NCBI RefSeq assembly: GCF_000756665.1 | Contig: NZ_ARXV01000007.1 | Coordinates: 124,001-188,000, forward strand | DNA from: Alcanivorax nanhaiticus | GTDB taxonomy: Bacteria; Pseudomonadota; Gammaproteobacteria; Pseudomonadales; Alcanivoracaceae | Length of the DNA: 64,000 bases | Direction of reading: 5' to 3' | Shown: piece by piece, positions 26,751-34,460 of the stretch | How positions within the stretch are numbered: position 1 is the stretch's first letter | Layout: every line of letters starts with the position of its first letter | Position numbers and translations under genes: made by a program | The notes under the pieces: model-generated | The model's input: only the letters and a program-made list of their open reading frames with translations | Databases searched by the model: none | Told to the model about the DNA's origin: nothing

Positions 26751-28061
26751 GTGGAAAATTCGACTTTTGAGTTGCAGTACGCACTAGATACTTTTTATTT
26801 TGTGGTCAGTGGTGCGCTGGTGATGTGGATGGCGGCAGGTTTCGCCATGCTGGAAGCCGGCCTTGTTCGCGCCAAGAACACCACTGAAATTCTTACCAAG
26901 AACGTAGCGTTGTTCGCTGTTGCCTGCACCATGTACATGATTTGCGGTTACGCCATCATGTACGGAGGAGACATCTTCCTTTCCGGTATTACCGGTGATG
27001 GTGTAGCGGATGAGTGGACCTACGCGCCTTCTGCTGATTTCTTCTTCCAGGTAGTGTTCGTTGCTACTGCCATGTCTATCGTGTCAGGTGCTGTTGCTGA
27101 GCGCATGAAGCTGTGGGCTTTCCTGGCATTTGCCGTTGTAATGACCGCTGTCATTTACCCGGTATCTGGTTCCTGGACTTGGGGTAACGGTGTAGCGGGT
27201 TCCTTTGGCGAGTGTGGCGTATTTGGCCTTTACACTCTGGGTACTCCCGGCGATACCTGTCCTGCAGACATGTCCTTTGTTCGCTGGAGTGACTTTGCTG
27301 GTTCCGGCATCGTGCACATGGCTGGTGCTGCTGCTGCCCTGGCTGGTGTTCTGCTGCTGGGCGCTCGTAAAGGCAAGTACGGTCCGAATGGTGAAGTACA
27401 CGCTATCCCGGGTTCCAACCTGCCGCTGGCCGCTCTGGGTACCTTCATCCTGTGGATGGGCTGGTTTGGCTTCAACGGTGGTTCCGTATTGGCTACCTCC
27501 AACGTGGAAAATGCCAATGCTGTGGCGGTGGTCTTCATGAATACCAACGCTGCTGCCGCTGGTGGTGCGATTGCTGCCCTGATTGTTGCTCGTATCCTGT
27601 TCGGCAAGGCTGACCTGACCATGCTGCTGAACGGCGCGCTGGCTGGCCTGGTGGTGATTACCGCTGAGCCGTCTACCCCGACTGCCCTGCAGGCAACCCT
27701 GTTCGGTGCTCTGGGTGGTGTACTGGTGGTGTTCAGCATCCTGACTCTGGACAAGCTGAAGATCGATGATCCGGTGGGTGCCATCTCTGTTCACGGTGTG
27801 GCTGGCTTCCTGGGTCTGATGCTGGTACCGGTGACCAACGGCTACAAGGTTGTTGATGGTGTTGAGGAAGGCGCTGCGACTTACCTGGGTCAGTTGGCTG
27901 GTGCCGCTACCATCTTCGTCTGGGTATTCGTTGCCAGCCTGGTAGTGTGGGGCATCCTGAAAGTGGTAATGGGTATCCGCGTAAGCGAAGAAGAAGAGTA
28001 CGAGGGTATGGATATCGCAGATTGCGGTATGGAAGCCTACCCGGAGTTTGTGAAGGGCTAA
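26751..28061 (+). CDS. amtB: ammonium transporter AmtB
   Basis: A 436-residue Amt/Rh family channel with about eleven membrane helices. The N-terminus has LEAGLVRAKNTTEIL; the central pore histidines are in FAGSGIVHMAGAAAAL and GAISVHGVAG. It carries ammonium or ammonia across the inner membrane under nitrogen limitation and is closed by GlnK. The start is GTG 26751, with CGGAGG upstream. There is little or no signal peptide: the first residues are MENSTFELQYALDTFYFV. The gene ends with a strong terminator. Confidence 0.95.
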   Translation: MENSTFELQYALDTFYFVVSGALVMWMAAGFAMLEAGLVRAKNTTEILTKNVALFAVACTMYMICGYAIMYGGDIFLSGITGDGVADEWTYAPSADFFFQVVFVATAMSIVSGAVAERMKLWAFLAFAVVMTAVIYPVSGSWTWGNGVAGSFGECGVFGLYTLGTPGDTCPADMSFVRWSDFAGSGIVHMAGAAAALAGVLLLGARKGKYGPNGEVHAIPGSNLPLAALGTFILWMGWFGFNGGSVLATSNVENANAVAVVFMNTNAAAAGGAIAALIVARILFGKADLTMLLNGALAGLVVITAEPSTPTALQATLFGALGGVLVVFSILTLDKLKIDDPVGAISVHGVAGFLGLMLVPVTNGYKVVDGVEEGAATYLGQLAGAATIFVWVFVASLVVWGILKVVMGIRVSEEEEYEGMDIADCGMEAYPEFVKG

Positions 28062-28097
28062 AAAAGACGCAACCAGCAACACGCGTCACGCAACATG

Positions 28098-28130
28098 AAA
28101 GCCCCGGCCACTTGGCCGGGGCTTTTTTTT
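28098..28130 (+). terminator. intrinsic terminator after amtB
   Basis: Stem AAAGCCCCGGCCA with TGGCCGGGGCTTT around a two-base loop, followed by further Ts. It lies 37 bases past the amtB stop. Confidence 0.9.
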
Positions 28131-28249
28131 GGTTCATCGCGGATTAGCGGAAAAGCAATATTCAGCCAGACAGCTGATGGGAAACCCGACTCGCCACAAG
28201 GGCAATACCGTGGGCGAGTGGACTTCAGCGTTTGGACGAACTGCTGCAA

Positions 28250-28327
28250 CTGTGGGAGTGGACGTTCGGCCACGATGCGCGGTAGCGCCTGGCAGGGTAT
28301 TTCGCGGCGGAACCGCCGCTCCCACAG
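28250..28327. repeat. composite REP element with CTGTGGGAG borders
   Basis: The 78-base block is bounded by CTGTGGGAG and its reverse complement CTCCCACAG. The core contains two palindromic pieces: GCGGCGGAACCGCCGC, and GGTAGCGCC with GGACGTTCGG further left. The block at 41353 has the same flank but its core is in the opposite orientation. It lies in the 410-base gap between amtB and rlmI, which holds nothing else except the terminator. Confidence 0.75.
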
Positions 28328-28471
28328 GTGCAGAAGAAATTTTCCTGCGCTGAAGTCCTCTACCGCGCTGGTTGCCGAGATCGGGCACAGGATAAAGAGG
28401 GTGTTAATCTCCGTGGGCTCTGTGCCCCCTGTGCTATCATGCGCCCTTTCCCGTCAGCCAATGTAGCTACC

Positions 28472-29671
28472 ATGACCGAACCGACCGTTATCCGCCTGCG
28501 CAAGAATGAAGAACGCCGTCTCAAGGCCGGCCACCTGTGGGTCTATGCCAACGAGATCGACACTCGTCAGACTCCACTCAAGGATCTGCCGGTAGGCGCG
28601 GCCTGCGTAGTGGAGGATAGCCGGGGCAAACCGCTGGGGCGCGCCTTGTTGAGCCCCCATTCCCTGATCGCTGCTCGCCTTTACAGTCGCGATGTGAAGC
28701 AGGAGCTGTCACGCAGTTTCTTCAAGAAGCGTATCGAGCAGGCGCTGTCCCTGCGCGAAACCCTGTTCGATTCCCCTTGCTACCGGTTGATCTTTGGTGA
28801 GGCCGATGGGTTGCCTGGGCTGGTGGTGGATCGTTTCCATGATGTGCTGGTGGTGCAGACCGGTTCTGGTGCCATGGAGTCCCATCTGGACGTTATCGTC
28901 AGTGCCCTGGATGCGGTGCTGAACCCTTCCCATATCATTGCCAAGAACGAAGCTGCTGCCCGCGAAATTGAAGGTATGGAGCGCTATACCCGTGCACTCA
29001 AGGGCGAGCTGCTGGATGAAATTTCTCTGACTGAAAATGGTGCCCATTTCACTGCGCCTCTGGCCGAAGGTCAGAAGACAGGCTGGTTCTACGACCACCG
29101 GGCTGCGCGGCAAAAAATGGCGGCGCTTGCCAAGGGCGCAAGGGTGCTGGATGTATTTTCCTACTGCGGCGGTTGGGGTGTGCAGGCGGCACTGGCGGGC
29201 GCGGAATCGGTGACCTGCGTGGATGCTTCCGAAACGGCGATCGGTTATGTGCACCGTAATGCCGAGCTCAACGGCGTAGGCGACAAGGTTGGCTCCATTC
29301 AGGGCGATGCTTTTGCGGCCATGAAGCAGCTGATCGCGGATGGCGAAAAGTATGATCTGGTGGTGCTGGATCCGCCGGCCTTCGTGAAGCGCAAGAAAGA
29401 CTTCAAGAATGGCCTGGCGGGTTATCACGCTATCAACGAGTTGGCCATGCGACTGGTGAAGCCGGGCGGCTATCTGATCTCGGCGTCATGCTCCATGCAT
29501 ATGCCGGCGGATCGCTTGCTGGATGTGGTGCAGTCCAGCGCACGCCATATTGATCGCAGCTTGCAGGTGATCGGCTACGAAGGGCAGGGGCCGGATCATC
29601 CCGTGCACCCTGCGATCCCGGAGACGTCGTACTTGAAAAGCTGGTTCTGCCGGGTGAACTTCAGCCAATAG
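28472..29671 (+). CDS. rlmI: 23S rRNA (cytosine(1962)-C(5))-methyltransferase
   Basis: Protein of 399 residues matching the RlmI (YccW) family: an N-terminal PUA domain (RLRKNEERRLKAGHLWVYAN), a central dimer/EEHEE-like region and a class I methyltransferase domain with SAM motif VLDVFSYCGGWG, DLVVLDPPAF, and Cys in SASCSMHM that acts in m5C formation. It makes m5C1962 in 23S rRNA in E. coli. The frame is open from 28328, but the PUA domain begins right after ATG 28472; no clear ribosome site is seen. The stop codon overlaps the first base of a heptanucleotide tandem repeat. Confidence 0.9.
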   Translation: MTEPTVIRLRKNEERRLKAGHLWVYANEIDTRQTPLKDLPVGAACVVEDSRGKPLGRALLSPHSLIAARLYSRDVKQELSRSFFKKRIEQALSLRETLFDSPCYRLIFGEADGLPGLVVDRFHDVLVVQTGSGAMESHLDVIVSALDAVLNPSHIIAKNEAAAREIEGMERYTRALKGELLDEISLTENGAHFTAPLAEGQKTGWFYDHRAARQKMAALAKGARVLDVFSYCGGWGVQAALAGAESVTCVDASETAIGYVHRNAELNGVGDKVGSIQGDAFAAMKQLIADGEKYDLVVLDPPAFVKRKKDFKNGLAGYHAINELAMRLVKPGGYLISASCSMHMPADRLLDVVQSSARHIDRSLQVIGYEGQGPDHPVHPAIPETSYLKSWFCRVNFSQ

Positions 29672-29739
29672 CTACGAGCTACGAGCTACGAGCTACGAGC
29701 TACGAGCTACGAGCTACGAGCTACGAGCTACGAGCTACG
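29671..29739. repeat. perfect tandem heptanucleotide array (GCTACGA)
   Basis: 69 bases made of 9.9 perfect copies of GCTACGA (equivalently GAGCTAC). It begins at the last base of the rlmI stop codon. It fits the degenerate GAGTNNC/GAGCNNC heptad family seen elsewhere in this window, but here the copies are identical, so this one may be a recent expansion. Confidence 0.9.
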
Positions 29740-29928
29740 CCCGATTCGATAGAACGGCTCTGAAAAGTTCCCGGCGGTTGTTGAAGAACTGAAAATCCTT
29801 CCAGCTCGTTGAGTTCGGCGTAACCAGAAAACCTATGCACCTTGTAGGGGCTTATGCTCGCATGGTGATCCGAGCGACAGCGAGGAAAAAACTGCAGCTC
29901 GCGGCAAACTGTTTTCAGGAAGGAGTAA

Positions 29929-30258
29929 ATGGAATTTACGCTGCTGTTTCTCGAACTTTTTCTGAAAGCCATGCGGTTGGGTTTTCCGTTGCTGGCCTTC
30001 TTTTTTCTGCTGATTACTTTATTCGGGCAATGGGTGGGGAGGCTGGAAGGCTGGTCACGTTTCGATGCGTTTTACTGGTCGTTCATTACCGCACTGACGG
30101 TGGGTTATGGAGACTTCCGTCCCTCCAGTCGCAAAAGCAAGGTGTTGGCCCTGGCGACTGCCACGGTGGGCATCATGTTCAGTGGGGTGTTTGTGGCGGT
30201 GACGGTAGCGGCTGCCACTGAGGCGTTCCATCGTTATATGCCGGGTTCTTCTGTTTAG
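29929..30258 (+). CDS. two-helix potassium channel protein (ion_trans_2)
   Basis: Small protein of 109 residues with two membrane helices (LLAFFFLLITLFGQWV and ALATATVGIMFSGVFVAV) around a pore loop. The selectivity filter TVGYGD begins at residue 57, the hallmark of K+ channels. There is no cytoplasmic RCK domain, and the N-terminal 20 residues are amphipathic. Four copies should form one channel in the inner membrane. AGGAAGGAG precedes ATG 29929. It stands alone, with the gap upstream occupied by the heptad array. Confidence 0.85.
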   Translation: MEFTLLFLELFLKAMRLGFPLLAFFFLLITLFGQWVGRLEGWSRFDAFYWSFITALTVGYGDFRPSSRKSKVLALATATVGIMFSGVFVAVTVAAATEAFHRYMPGSSV

Positions 30259-30314
30259 TTGTCTGCACCCGGACAGGCTGACCAGAAAGGTTCAGCCTGA
30301 GGGGCAGGTAATCA

Positions 30315-30707
30315 CTACTTCAACTTTTCCAGCATGGCGGCCATGCGAGTGCGCACGGCTTCAATGGCTTGATAGGGGCGAATCATCACTTTGAAATCGA
30401 TGATCTTGCCGTCATCGTTCCAGGTGATCATGTCAACGCCATTCACTGCAATGTCGTCCAGCTCCAGCGCAAACTCCAGAACAGAGTGATTGCCTTCGCT
30501 GACTTCACGTACATAGTGAAAGCTGTCGTTCGCCAGCACATGCATGGCCGCCGTCAGGTAGGCCAGGGTGAGAGCCTTGCCTGCCTGAGGCGTGTGCACC
30601 AGAGGTGAGTGGAACACGGCCTCGTCAGCAATCAGCGCATTGAGCTGTTCCAGGTTCTTGTTCTTGACGACAGCATGCCATGCCGACAGACCAGTGTTAC
30701 TGCCCAT
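30315..30707 (-). CDS. nuclear transport factor 2 / SnoaL-like protein
   Basis: Protein of 130 residues with the NTF2-like cone fold expected from WHAVVKNKNLEQLNALIADE, FHSPLV and the later beta strands NHSVLEFALELDD and GVDMITWNDDGKIIDFKVM. Such proteins bind small molecules or act as isomerases and hydrolases; the ligand is unknown. It is the second gene of a two-gene unit with the nitronate monooxygenase-like gene, starting 18 bases after that stop, so a role in the same pathway is likely. Confidence 0.8.
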   Translation of the reverse strand: MGSNTGLSAWHAVVKNKNLEQLNALIADEAVFHSPLVHTPQAGKALTLAYLTAAMHVLANDSFHYVREVSEGNHSVLEFALELDDIAVNGVDMITWNDDGKIIDFKVMIRPYQAIEAVRTRMAAMLEKLK

Positions 30708-30725
30708 GATGCTCTCCCGAATGAC

Positions 30726-31688
30726 TTAGCCCAGCAATGCTTTCTTGGCGGCGGCGTATTCTTCGGCCAGACGGGCAACAGCGTCGCCTGCACTCTGTAC
30801 GGCCTCGATGGCGCCAATGCCCTGACCGCAGCCCCAGATGTCCTTCCAGGCTTTCTTGTCGGTGTTGCCGCCGGAGCCGAAGTTCATGGCAGAGGGATCG
30901 CTCTCCGGCAGGTTTTTCGGGTCCATGCCGGCGTTGACGATAGACGGTGCCAGGTAGTTGCCGTGTACGCCGGTGAACAGGTTGCTGTAGACGATGTCCT
31001 TGGCGCTGCTGTCCACAATCATCTGCTTGTAAGCCTGTTCGGCATTGGCCTCTTCGGTGGCGATGAACATGGAGCCGATATAGGCGAGGTCGGCGCCCAT
31101 GGCCTGGGCAGCCAGCACGGAACGACCGTTGGCGATGGAGCCGGACAGGGCAATCGGGCCATCGAACCACTGACGCAATTCCTGAATCAGGGCGAAGGGG
31201 GATTGGGTGCCAGCATGGCCACCTGCCCCGGAGGCCACGGCGATGAGCCCGTCGGCACCTTTCTCGATGGCCTTGCGGCCGAAGAAGTTGTCGATGATGT
31301 CGTGCATCACGATACCGCCCCAGCCGTGTACTGCCTGGTTCACTTCTTCACGGGCTCCCAGCGAAGTAATGACCAGCGGTACCTTGTACTTTTCACACAG
31401 TTCCAGGTCTTTTTCGAGGCGATCATTGGAGCGATGAACAATCTGGTTAACCGCGAAAGGCGCGGCAGGTTGATCAGGATTTTCGCGATCCCACTTGGCC
31501 AGTTCTTCGGTGATCTGGTGCAGCCACTCGTCCAGCTGGGAGAGTGGGCGGGCGTTCAGTGAAGGGAAAGAGCCAATCACCCCGGCCTTGCACTGAGCCA
31601 GCACCAGATCCGGGTTGGAAATGATAAACATGGGGGAGCACATGACCGGCAAACGCAGCCGGGACGTAATGGATTCAGGCAAAGACAT
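30726..31688 (-). CDS. nitronate monooxygenase (2-nitropropane dioxygenase family)
   Basis: FMN-dependent TIM-barrel protein of 320 residues. MCSPMFIISNPDLVLAQCKA and GVIGSFPSLNARP form the start of the barrel. Later motifs are HDIIDNFFGRKAIEKGADGL, ASGAGGHAGT and ALSGSIANGRSVLAA, where the phosphate of FMN is held, then GADLAYIGSMFIAT. Enzymes of this group oxidise alkyl nitronates or propionate-3-nitronate; some reduce quinones. The exact substrate is unknown. It is followed by the NTF2-like gene 18 bases later. A TetR-type operator lies about 60 bases upstream. Confidence 0.88.
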   Translation of the reverse strand: MSLPESITSRLRLPVMCSPMFIISNPDLVLAQCKAGVIGSFPSLNARPLSQLDEWLHQITEELAKWDRENPDQPAAPFAVNQIVHRSNDRLEKDLELCEKYKVPLVITSLGAREEVNQAVHGWGGIVMHDIIDNFFGRKAIEKGADGLIAVASGAGGHAGTQSPFALIQELRQWFDGPIALSGSIANGRSVLAAQAMGADLAYIGSMFIATEEANAEQAYKQMIVDSSAKDIVYSNLFTGVHGNYLAPSIVNAGMDPKNLPESDPSAMNFGSGGNTDKKAWKDIWGCGQGIGAIEAVQSAGDAVARLAEEYAAAKKALLG

Positions 31689-31739
31689 GATCGCGTTCCT
31701 CGTACTGGGGCCTCAAAGGGCAAATCATTTACGTTATAA

Positions 31740-31754
31740 ATTTACACTGTATAT
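31740..31754. promoter_or_regulatory. putative TetR operator before nitronate monooxygenase operon
   Basis: ATTTACACTGTATAT matches the reverse complement of the site at 32439-32453 at 14 of 15 positions. It lies between the TetR gene stop and the monooxygenase start. The shared sequence and the adjacent regulator suggest that TetR controls both promoters. Confidence 0.55.
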
Positions 31755-31796
31755 TTTTCTGGTCAAGAGCACTTGATCGGCCCGTGAGCGAAATGG

Positions 31797-32414
31797 TCAA
31801 TCGTCCAGATGGGGGGGCTGCACCTTCATGCCGGCATACAGGGTGCGCATGATTTTCTCGCGCAGGGTGGTGCCGTCCATGCCCCGCAGCCCGCTGGCCA
31901 GATCAAGCACCACGATGCCGTGCAGCGTAGCCCAGAACATATAGCCGATCAGTTGGGCATCTCCCTCCAGCAGGCCAGCGGCAATCATCTCTTCCACGTA
32001 ATTGACCATGGCTTTCTGGGCGCGGGCGTTGGCAGCCACCAGTTCCGGGTATTGCTCCTCATCCTGCTGGGGGAGCGAGAAGATCAGCTGGTAGGCAGAG
32101 GGATAGGTTTTGGCGAAATCCACATAGGCATCACCTACGGCGCGGCCCTTGCTGCGGGCATCCGGCGCATTGGCCACCGCAGTTTCCAGCGCGGTAGAGA
32201 AACGGTTGAATGCGGCAGCGCGGACGGTGGCGAGGATCTCGTCCTTGTCACGGAAATAGCGATACGGCGTCATCGGGCTGACCCCGACCTCGCTGGCAAT
32301 CTGCCGCATGGTCACGTTCTGCGGTCCACGATCAATGAACAGCTTGATCGCCGCTTCGCAGACAGACTCCCGGAACAGGGCAATTTCTTCTTCGGTTTTC
32401 GCTTTCTTGGCCAC
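31797..32414 (-). CDS. TetR family transcriptional regulator
   Basis: Protein of 205 residues. The N-terminal helix-turn-helix is typical: AAIKLFIDRGPQNVTMRQIA, EVGVSPMTPYRYFRDKDEIL. The C-terminal part (residues 80-190) is the helical ligand-binding domain. The start is GTG 32414 (frame reads VAKKAKTEEE) with AGGAACC in front; the open frame upstream to 32714 lacks a clear start. The nitronate monooxygenase/NTF2 operon follows 108 bases later on the same strand, and operator-like copies lie before both. The ligand is probably a substrate or product of that operon. Confidence 0.85.
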   Translation of the reverse strand: MAKKAKTEEEIALFRESVCEAAIKLFIDRGPQNVTMRQIASEVGVSPMTPYRYFRDKDEILATVRAAAFNRFSTALETAVANAPDARSKGRAVGDAYVDFAKTYPSAYQLIFSLPQQDEEQYPELVAANARAQKAMVNYVEEMIAAGLLEGDAQLIGYMFWATLHGIVVLDLASGLRGMDGTTLREKIMRTLYAGMKVQPPHLDD

Positions 32415-32438
32415 AAAGGGTTCCTGTCTATATCGAGC

Positions 32439-32453
32439 GTATACAGTGTAAAT
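32439..32453. promoter_or_regulatory. putative TetR operator before tetR gene
   Basis: GTATACAGTGTAAAT is the reverse complement of the site at 31740 with one mismatch. It contains the imperfect palindrome TATAC-A-GTGTA. It lies 25 bases before the GTG start, where autorepression would act. Confidence 0.55.
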
Positions 32454-32655
32454 CAAAAAGATGGAGTGCGCTTCACAGGGGGGCAGAGAGGTGAGGTATC
32501 GCTTTTCGGAAAGGCTTTGGGGGATCGAAGGAGGCCGTTGAGCAAGGTTTAGTGCCTTGTTTCTTGGTGTGTTTAGCGTGGGATGTGGCATTTGGGCACG
32601 AAACTTGAAAGAGTTTCGGGACTCAACAAGCGCAGAAAATAGCCAAGGATCTACC

Positions 32656-33099
32656 GTGCCACTTCCCCCTGATTTTATGCATGCCCGAGTCGATTCCGTC
32701 CGTAGCCGTCTCAACGTTCAGGTGTGCAGCCTCTATCAAGCTGATGTCGTCAGTCAGACGCTGCAGATCGTTGCTACCAGTGGCCTGAATCAGAGTGTAC
32801 TGGGGGCGTCGCTGGCATTCTCCCAGGGCCTGACCGGAAAGGTGGCCCGCTCGCGGGCTCCGGTCGTGGCACGGGATATTCAGGCCCATGAGGATTATTT
32901 TCACATTGCCGGTTCCGACGAGGAGCGCTTCCAGAGTTATCTGGGAATCCCGCTGGAATACGACAGCGTGCTTTACGGTGTATTGGTAGTGCAGACAGAA
33001 GCCAAAAAAACGTTCTTCCTGAAGGACATCCGTGAACTGCACAGCGCAGGGCGGGATTTGCTGGATGCGTTGAAACTGAGCGTGCGGCAGGTGGGTTAG
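32656..33099 (+). CDS. stand-alone GAF-domain protein (PtsP N-terminal-like)
   Basis: Protein of 147 residues consisting of one GAF domain. VQVCSLYQADVVSQTLQIVA, LAFSQGLTGKVARSRAPVVA and ERFQSYLGIPLEY closely follow the pattern of the GAF domain in the nitrogen phosphotransferase enzyme EI-Ntr. No catalytic domain is attached, so it is likely a small-molecule or redox sensor. GTG 32656 has AAGGAT upstream. The frame is open upstream to a TTG at 32557, but that part has no coding character and no ribosome site. It is divergent from the TetR gene. The target is unknown. Confidence 0.75.
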   Translation: MPLPPDFMHARVDSVRSRLNVQVCSLYQADVVSQTLQIVATSGLNQSVLGASLAFSQGLTGKVARSRAPVVARDIQAHEDYFHIAGSDEERFQSYLGIPLEYDSVLYGVLVVQTEAKKTFFLKDIRELHSAGRDLLDALKLSVRQVG

Positions 33100-33100
33100 G

Positions 33101-33275
33101 GCAGTTGCAAGGTACAAGTTTCAAGTTGCAACGCGGACCAGCTTTGTGATTAGGCAACGCGGACACGGTTTTTGATTAGGCAATGCCTTGCCCGCGGATC
33201 TCGGTTCGGCGCGGATTCAAACCTTGAATAAACCGAGGCCTGGTTCGCGCCTTGCAACTTGTATCTTGAAACTTG
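33101..33275. repeat. CAAG-type heptanucleotide repeat with inverted arms and inner direct repeats
   Basis: The left arm at 33101-33128 has GCAGTTG, CAAGGTA, CAAGTTT and CAAGTTG. The right arm at 33248-33275 has the reverse type (CGCCTTG, CAACTTG, TATCTTG, AAACTTG). Between them two 26-base direct repeats (33128-33153 and 33154-33179) both start GCAACGCGGAC and end GATTAG. The unit is 7 bases long, as in the GAGTNNC tracts, but differs in sequence. Confidence 0.7.
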
Positions 33276-33279
33276 CTTC

Positions 33280-33642
33280 TCAGCTCGCCAACCAGCTCAA
33301 CGCATCTTTCTGCTCTGCCCACTCAAACACTCTCACCTCCCCCGGAATAATCGCACTGGCCTGGCCGACCAGTTTGGCGATCCAGTCGTGGCTGGTGACC
33401 ACTGCAATCTTGTGCCAGCTCAGCGGATGGCGCAGGCCCACCAGAGCATCCTGCAGCATGGCGCCGGCAGAGAAGGATTCGAAGGTGGGGCCCAGTTCAT
33501 ACAGAAAACTGATCTGGTTGTGGTCGCTAAGGGCGGCTTCGATGGCAGGAATCAACACCTGCTTGTAATCGGATGCGGTGAGTTCGCCGTGGCCACTAAC
33601 GCCAACGGTGTCTTCTGGCAGGTTGTCGATAAGTTCCAGCAT
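33280..33642 (-). CDS. SpoIIAA-like (STAS-fold) protein
   Basis: Protein of 120 residues matching the SpoIIAA-like family: MLELIDNLPEDTVGVSGHGE, LTASDYKQVLIPAIEAALSD, then ISFLYELGPTFESFSAGAML, KIAVVTSHDWIAKLV and VRVFEWAEQKDALSWL. The C-terminal WA..DAL..WL is diagnostic of the group. These STAS-fold cytoplasmic proteins are common in proteobacteria and bind lipids or hydrophobic ligands in some cases. The ligand and role are unknown here. It lies next to a heptad-repeat unit and is on the same strand as the PadR gene. Confidence 0.85.
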   Translation of the reverse strand: MLELIDNLPEDTVGVSGHGELTASDYKQVLIPAIEAALSDHNQISFLYELGPTFESFSAGAMLQDALVGLRHPLSWHKIAVVTSHDWIAKLVGQASAIIPGEVRVFEWAEQKDALSWLAS

Positions 33643-33714
33643 GGTTGCCTCCTTTCCCTGGGGCCATTGCAGATTTCTTCATCATGCCATGCATGCCGTT
33701 ATCGGCAAGGCTTC

Positions 33715-34344
33715 TTATTTGTCGGTTCCACTGTGGGGTTGTGGCAGGCCGTCACCCTGCAGCGTTTCCAGGAACAGGTGAATGTCGTCCGGGGTCACCT
33801 GTTGCCACTGGCGCTTGGCGAGCACCTCAGCGACTTCCTCAGACCACTCCAGCCAGGTCTCTGCCAAACGGATGCCTCGCTTGAGTGTGAGGAAAACGCC
33901 CATGAATTTTTCCAGCACGGTTGGCGGCAGGGACTCGAACACCGCCCGTTTCCGGTACAGATACTCAAGTGTATCCCGGTAATGCGCCTGTAGCTGCGTC
34001 AGCTCGGCGGCCAATACGTCCGGGTTCTGCAAATGTACTGCGGAAAGCTTGACCATAAAGCCGTCGTTAATGCGTGGAATCGGCAGTGGCTTGGCCAGCC
34101 AGGCCTGCATCGCCTGCCAGCCTGCCTGATTCAGCTGGTAGACCTTGCGAGGGGGGCGAGGGGCATTCTCCACCGTTTCGCAATCCAGCAGACCCTCCTC
34201 GTGGAGCTTGCCCAGATCCCGATAAATCTGCTGAAAGCTGGCATTCCACAAGTAACCGTAAGTGTGCTGAAAGCCTTTGACGATATCGTAGCCAGCGGCT
34301 CCGCCGCTCCCCAGATACACCAGTAAAACGTGACGCAAGGACAT
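33715..34344 (-). CDS. PadR family transcriptional regulator
   Basis: Protein of 209 residues. The N-terminal winged helix reads MSLRHVLLVYLGSGGAAGYD, then NASFQQIYRDLGKLHEEGL and PRKVYQLNQAGWQAMQAWL, the typical PadR/AphA layout. The C-terminal half is a dimerising helical domain (residues 85-190). Family members repress phenolic-acid or efflux genes. It is divergent from the DUF2236 gene at 34461, with a perfect 22-base palindrome between them, so it likely represses that gene and itself. Confidence 0.88.
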   Translation of the reverse strand: MSLRHVLLVYLGSGGAAGYDIVKGFQHTYGYLWNASFQQIYRDLGKLHEEGLLDCETVENAPRPPRKVYQLNQAGWQAMQAWLAKPLPIPRINDGFMVKLSAVHLQNPDVLAAELTQLQAHYRDTLEYLYRKRAVFESLPPTVLEKFMGVFLTLKRGIRLAETWLEWSEEVAEVLAKRQWQQVTPDDIHLFLETLQGDGLPQPHSGTDK

Positions 34345-34390
34345 GGCATTCCCCTCCTGTGTGACAGCGTACGTATAATTAAACTTGATT

Positions 34391-34412
34391 AATACTCAAC
34401 ATGTTGAGTATT
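34391..34412. promoter_or_regulatory. perfect 22-bp palindrome, likely PadR operator
   Basis: Each 11-base arm reads AATACTCAACA from the 5' side and the halves are exact reverse complements. It lies in the gap between the divergent padR-type and DUF2236 genes, 46 bases before the padR start and 48 before the DUF2236 start. PadR and AphA-type repressors bind such palindromes. Confidence 0.7.
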
Positions 34413-34460
34413 TTTGAGGCAGGGCGTATTCTGGCCAAAAAATACACAACGGAGGTCATC

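Noticed and set aside
27084..28082. 332-codon minus-strand frame opposite amtB
   Set aside because: amtB motifs are clear; the minus frame is His/Gln-rich antisense translation.
28062..28471. CRISPR-like repeats in the amtB-rlmI gap
   Set aside because: The repeated pieces are REP palindromes with no regular spacers.
30609..31562. 317-codon plus-strand frame opposite the nitronate monooxygenase
   Set aside because: The minus-strand enzyme motifs are unambiguous and the plus frame has no domain.
32557..32655. TTG start giving a longer GAF protein
   Set aside because: There is no ribosome site and no coding pattern in the extra 33 codons; GTG 32656 has AAGGAT.
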